Source: Proteobacteria bacterium UBA6921
Lineage (GTDB): Bacteria; Pseudomonadota; Gammaproteobacteria; SG8-11
Direction of reading: 5' to 3'
Assembly (NCBI GenBank): GCA_002450895.1
Contig: DKAR01000051.1
Location: 77,906-86,898, forward strand
DNA: 8,993 bases
Under the pieces are notes generated by a model. That model searched no databases. It had not been told where the DNA came from and was given only the letters and a program-made list of their open reading frames with translations. Shown one piece after another: positions 6,667 to 8,993 of the stretch. Position 1 is the stretch's first letter. Every line of letters starts with the position of its first letter. Made by a program: the position numbers and the translations under genes.

Positions 6667-6769
6667 GTAAACAGAGTCTATCGAACTCTGCGACTGCGCG
6701 CAGAATGGTGAACGCACACACGGGTAGTGAAAAAAAACAGATTCTGCAGAGTGATGCCGACGCGTGGCG
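6667..6769 (-). promoter_or_regulatory. nnr-tsaE leader with start-proximal hairpin
   Basis: This 103-base gap is the only real spacer in the minus-strand cluster. Read on that strand it contains a TCTGCAGA palindrome and, close after it, a T8 run (6737-6730); the palindrome CTGCGCGCAG (6703-6694); and a 6-base stem CAGAGT/ACTCTG (6690-6685 with 6677-6672) with a 7-base loop ending 5 bases before the tsaE ATG. No strong promoter is evident. The hairpin may affect tsaE initiation; nothing shows this directly. Confidence 0.35.
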
Positions 6770-8314
6770 TCAGAATTCACCCTGATCGGGGCTCATGACC
6801 AAATCCGCGGGTTGCCCGACCTCTGGATTTACGACGTTGCGCAGCTGGGCCACAACATCCCCTGCCAGCATGCCGCGCTCGCCGTCGCAGGCGGCGAGAT
6901 CGCCGGCCATGGCGTGAACCTGCACACCCAGATAGGCCGCGTCCTTCACCGGCATCCCCTGTCCGATGAAACTGGCGATGACGCCTGTCAATACATCGCC
7001 CGAACCTCCGGTGGCTAACCCCGGGTTTCCTGCCGTGCAGACTGCGATGGCAAGATCCGGCGTCGCGATCACCGTGCCCGCGCCCTTGAGTACAACGACG
7101 CCGCCGTAACGTTCCTGAAGCTCGCGCGCCGCAGCAAATCGGTCGTTTTGAACATCGGCGACGCTCTGCCCGATCATGCGTGCCGCTTCACCGGGATGCG
7201 GTGTCAGCACCCACTCTTCGCGCGGCTTCGGCGGAGACTGCGCGAGTAAGTTCAATCCATCTGCGTCAATCACCATCGGACGCTTTGTCGCCAGCGCGGC
7301 ATTCAAAATCTTTTTGGACCAATCTGACTGGCCCAGTCCCGGCCCGGCAGCGACAACCGTCGCCTTTTCCAAAAGCGGTTGCAGATCTTCTTCTGTGCCG
7401 ACACCGTGGTACATGATCTCCGGCCGCCCCGCATTGAGCGACGCAATGTGTGCGGAGCGTGTAGCAACGCTGACCAAGCCCGCGCCAACTCGCGCGGCGC
7501 TTTCCGATGCAAGTCGCACCGCACCGCACATTCCCAAGTCACCGCCGATAATCAGCGAATGCCCGAAGTCCCCTTTGTTTGCACTGCGCCGGCGCGGCAA
7601 GAGAAGCTTTTTCAAAAGCTCAGCGGACAAACGTGTCGCGGAGCTGGGGACACCGCGGTAGGCCCCCGCCGGAACGGCCAGAGCATCGAATGCGACAAAA
7701 CCCGCGTACTCCGGTCCCGATGCCGTGAAAAGGCCCTGCTTGAGACCGATGAATGTCAGCGTCGCCGTTGCACGGATGGCCGATCGCGGCGCCTGTCCCG
7801 TGTCGGCGTTCAAACCAGAAGGAATATCAATGGAAAGCACAGGACGCTGCGCACTATTCACGGTCGCGATGGCGCGCACCAATTCGTCGGAAAGTTCGCC
7901 CTTCAGTCCAGTCCCGAGCAGCGCATCGACAATGACATCCGCTTGCGCAAGCCCGGACGGGGACACCTGCCCAATCTCCACACCGACAGCGAGCAATTTC
8001 TTGCGCATCGTCGAGGCGTCCCCGGTAATCCGTTCCGACCCACCAACCTGCATGACGCGCACACTGAGTCCGGCTGCCTTTGCCAATCGGGCCACGACAT
8101 AACCGTCACCGCCATTATTGCCCACACCGCACACAACGCAGAGCCGCTGCGCTTGCGGCCAGCGCGTACACAACAGCGCGAATGCCGCGGCACCTGCGCG
8201 CTCCATCAGCACTTCGCCCGGAATCTGAAACTGTTCGATTGCCGCCCGATCGAGCCGCTGAACTTGTCCAGCCTGATACAGTTGAGTCGGCAATATGCCG
8301 CTGCCGGGTATCAT
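6770..8314 (-). CDS. nnr: Bifunctional NAD(P)H-hydrate epimerase / ADP-dependent dehydratase
   Basis: Repairs damaged NADH and NADPH: the N-terminal half epimerises R- and S-NAD(P)HX, and the C-terminal half dehydrates the S form back to NAD(P)H at the expense of ADP. The YjeF_N domain (about 8-220) shows GVGNNGGDG (63-71), Asp130 and DIPSGLNADTG (163-173). The carbohydrate-kinase-like dehydratase domain (about 225-505) shows KGDFGHSLIIGG (247-258), AGPGLGQ (323-329), DADGLN (350-355), TPHPGEAARM (371-380), VLKGAGT (408-414) and the nucleotide-site NPGLATGGSGDVLTG (430-444). At 514 residues it has the usual fused length. ATG 8314 is preferred, with GGAGG about 11 bases upstream; ATG 8323 and GTG 8332 are alternatives. 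It heads the minus-strand gene group and diverges from queG. Confidence 0.95.
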   Translation of the reverse strand: MIPGSGILPTQLYQAGQVQRLDRAAIEQFQIPGEVLMERAGAAAFALLCTRWPQAQRLCVVCGVGNNGGDGYVVARLAKAAGLSVRVMQVGGSERITGDASTMRKKLLAVGVEIGQVSPSGLAQADVIVDALLGTGLKGELSDELVRAIATVNSAQRPVLSIDIPSGLNADTGQAPRSAIRATATLTFIGLKQGLFTASGPEYAGFVAFDALAVPAGAYRGVPSSATRLSAELLKKLLLPRRRSANKGDFGHSLIIGGDLGMCGAVRLASESAARVGAGLVSVATRSAHIASLNAGRPEIMYHGVGTEEDLQPLLEKATVVAAGPGLGQSDWSKKILNAALATKRPMVIDADGLNLLAQSPPKPREEWVLTPHPGEAARMIGQSVADVQNDRFAAARELQERYGGVVVLKGAGTVIATPDLAIAVCTAGNPGLATGGSGDVLTGVIASFIGQGMPVKDAAYLGVQVHAMAGDLAACDGERGMLAGDVVAQLRNVVNPEVGQPADLVMSPDQGEF

Positions 8315-8321
8315 TGGGAGC

Positions 8322-8993
8322 ATGGCCTCCACGCAAGTCGAAATTAACTATTCAGAGCTCGCCCAAAACATCAAGGCGTGGGCTCGCGAACTCGGTTTCG
8401 CTCACGCGGGGGTAAGCGATATAGATGTATCGGCAGCTGAGGCCCATCTGCTGAACTGGCTCGCCCGGGGCTACCACGGCGCCATGAATTACATGGAACG
8501 CCATGGTTACAAGCGTAGTCGCCCGGCCGACCTCGTGCCCGGGACACTCCGGATTATTTCCGTTCGAATGAACTATTGGCCTCCAAACGCCACGGACCCG
8601 CAGGGGGTCCTGGGAAACCCGGAAGCCGCCTATATTTCGCGCTACGCCCTCGGCCGTGACTATCACACGGTCGTCCGCAAGCGACTCCAGGCGCTGGCAA
8701 CCCGTATTGAAACTGTGGTGGGCGCATTTGGTTACCGCGTTTTTTCAGACAGCGCACCGGTCCTCGAAAAGGCACTGGCGGAAAAAGCTGGCATCGGCTG
8801 GATCGGTAAGCACACGAACCTGATTCACGAAAAATCCGGTTCGTGGTTCTTTCTCGGCGAGATCTATACGGATTTGCCGCTACCGATTGATGCACCTGCT
8901 ACCAATCACTGCGGCACGTGCATGGCCTGCATCCCCGCGTGCCCAACGAATGCGATCATCGCGCCCTATCAGCTCGATGCGCGGCGCTGCATT
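8322..8993 (+). CDS. queG: Epoxyqueuosine reductase QueG, 5' part
   Basis: Catalyses the last step of queuosine synthesis, reducing epoxyqueuosine to queuosine at tRNA position 34. The family is known to use cobalamin and two 4Fe-4S clusters, which ties it to the B12 genes here. The visible 224 residues are the first part of a protein of about 350-380. Seen are ISRYALGRDYH (105-115), DSAPVLEKALAEKAGIGWIGKH (143-164, with the conserved acidic Asp143), GSWFFLGEI (173-181) and the first ferredoxin-type cluster CGTCMACIPACP (Cys197, 200, 203, 207). Cys223, in the conserved LDARRC segment, is reached just before the window ends. The ATG at 8322 overlaps the alternative nnr ATG within one CATG. GGGAG lies only one base before it, too close for a normal ribosome site. 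The C-terminal part lies outside the window. Confidence 0.95.
   Translation, partial: MASTQVEINYSELAQNIKAWARELGFAHAGVSDIDVSAAEAHLLNWLARGYHGAMNYMERHGYKRSRPADLVPGTLRIISVRMNYWPPNATDPQGVLGNPEAAYISRYALGRDYHTVVRKRLQALATRIETVVGAFGYRVFSDSAPVLEKALAEKAGIGWIGKHTNLIHEKSGSWFFLGEIYTDLPLPIDAPATNHCGTCMACIPACPTNAIIAPYQLDARRCI

Noticed and set aside
6730..6750. Intrinsic terminator for nnr at the T8 run on the - strand
   Set aside because: The only structure just before the T run is a short TCTGCAGA palindrome without a usable loop, so no stable stem could be supported.
6667..6780. Longer tsaE start at GTG 6780
   Set aside because: It overlaps the nnr stop and adds 38 residues that TsaE proteins do not have.
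7379..8347. Open frame of 322 codons on the + strand opposite nnr
   Set aside because: It lies wholly across the well-conserved nnr gene, has no recognisable domain and a composition typical of an antisense shadow (many Arg, His, Cys).
1..8993. Defence island, mobile element, CRISPR array or novel multi-gene system
   Set aside because: No transposase, integrase, spaced direct repeats or unassigned gene was found; every substantial gene belongs to a known family.

Overview
The window looks like a chromosomal segment of a moderately GC-rich gammaproteobacterium. The main reason is gene order: queG, nnr (YjeF), tsaE and an AmiB-type amidase lie in the order known from E. coli and relatives, and all products look proteobacterial. 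I cannot name a genus. Every long gene is intact except the two cut by the window edges. No insertion sequence, phage gene, CRISPR array, tRNA or rRNA was seen.

Left part, + strand. The 3' end of a cold-shock protein gene (to 214) is followed by a strong hairpin. A gene-free stretch of about 475 bases (215-689) then holds a TTGACA-type promoter candidate overlapped by an inverted repeat, a full cobalamin riboswitch (about 353-583) and an expression platform. In that platform an 8-base helix can hide the ribosome binding site of the next gene. Downstream are three tightly packed genes: a BtuB-like TonB-dependent outer-membrane receptor (690-2717), a TonB-type energy transducer (2727-3407) and a PduO-type cob(I)alamin adenosyltransferase (3410-3970). 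Together they form a B12 import and activation operon: B12 would repress its own receptor, the private TonB would power it, and PduO would convert the corrinoid to adenosylcobalamin.

Right part, - strand (transcribed right to left). nnr (8314-6770) encodes the two-domain NAD(P)HX repair enzyme. After a 103-base leader come tsaE (6666-6196), an AMIN/Amidase_3/LysM cell-wall amidase (6199-4883, ATGA overlap) and btuF, the periplasmic B12-binding protein (4899-3952, again overlapping). btuF sits where mutL follows the amidase in E. coli, and it meets the riboswitch operon tail to tail with a 19-base overlap. The B12 genes are thus split between two convergent transcripts, only one of which carries a visible riboswitch. 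The inner-membrane parts BtuC and BtuD, and ExbB/ExbD, are not in the window.

Far right, + strand. queG (8322 to the window end) encodes epoxyqueuosine reductase, itself a cobalamin-dependent enzyme. It diverges from nnr so closely that each gene's leader lies inside the other's 5' region.

The genes are all of known families. What is less ordinary is the arrangement: B12 uptake grafted onto a cell-wall/tRNA-modification housekeeping cluster, a TonB dedicated to the receptor, and a readable translational riboswitch architecture.
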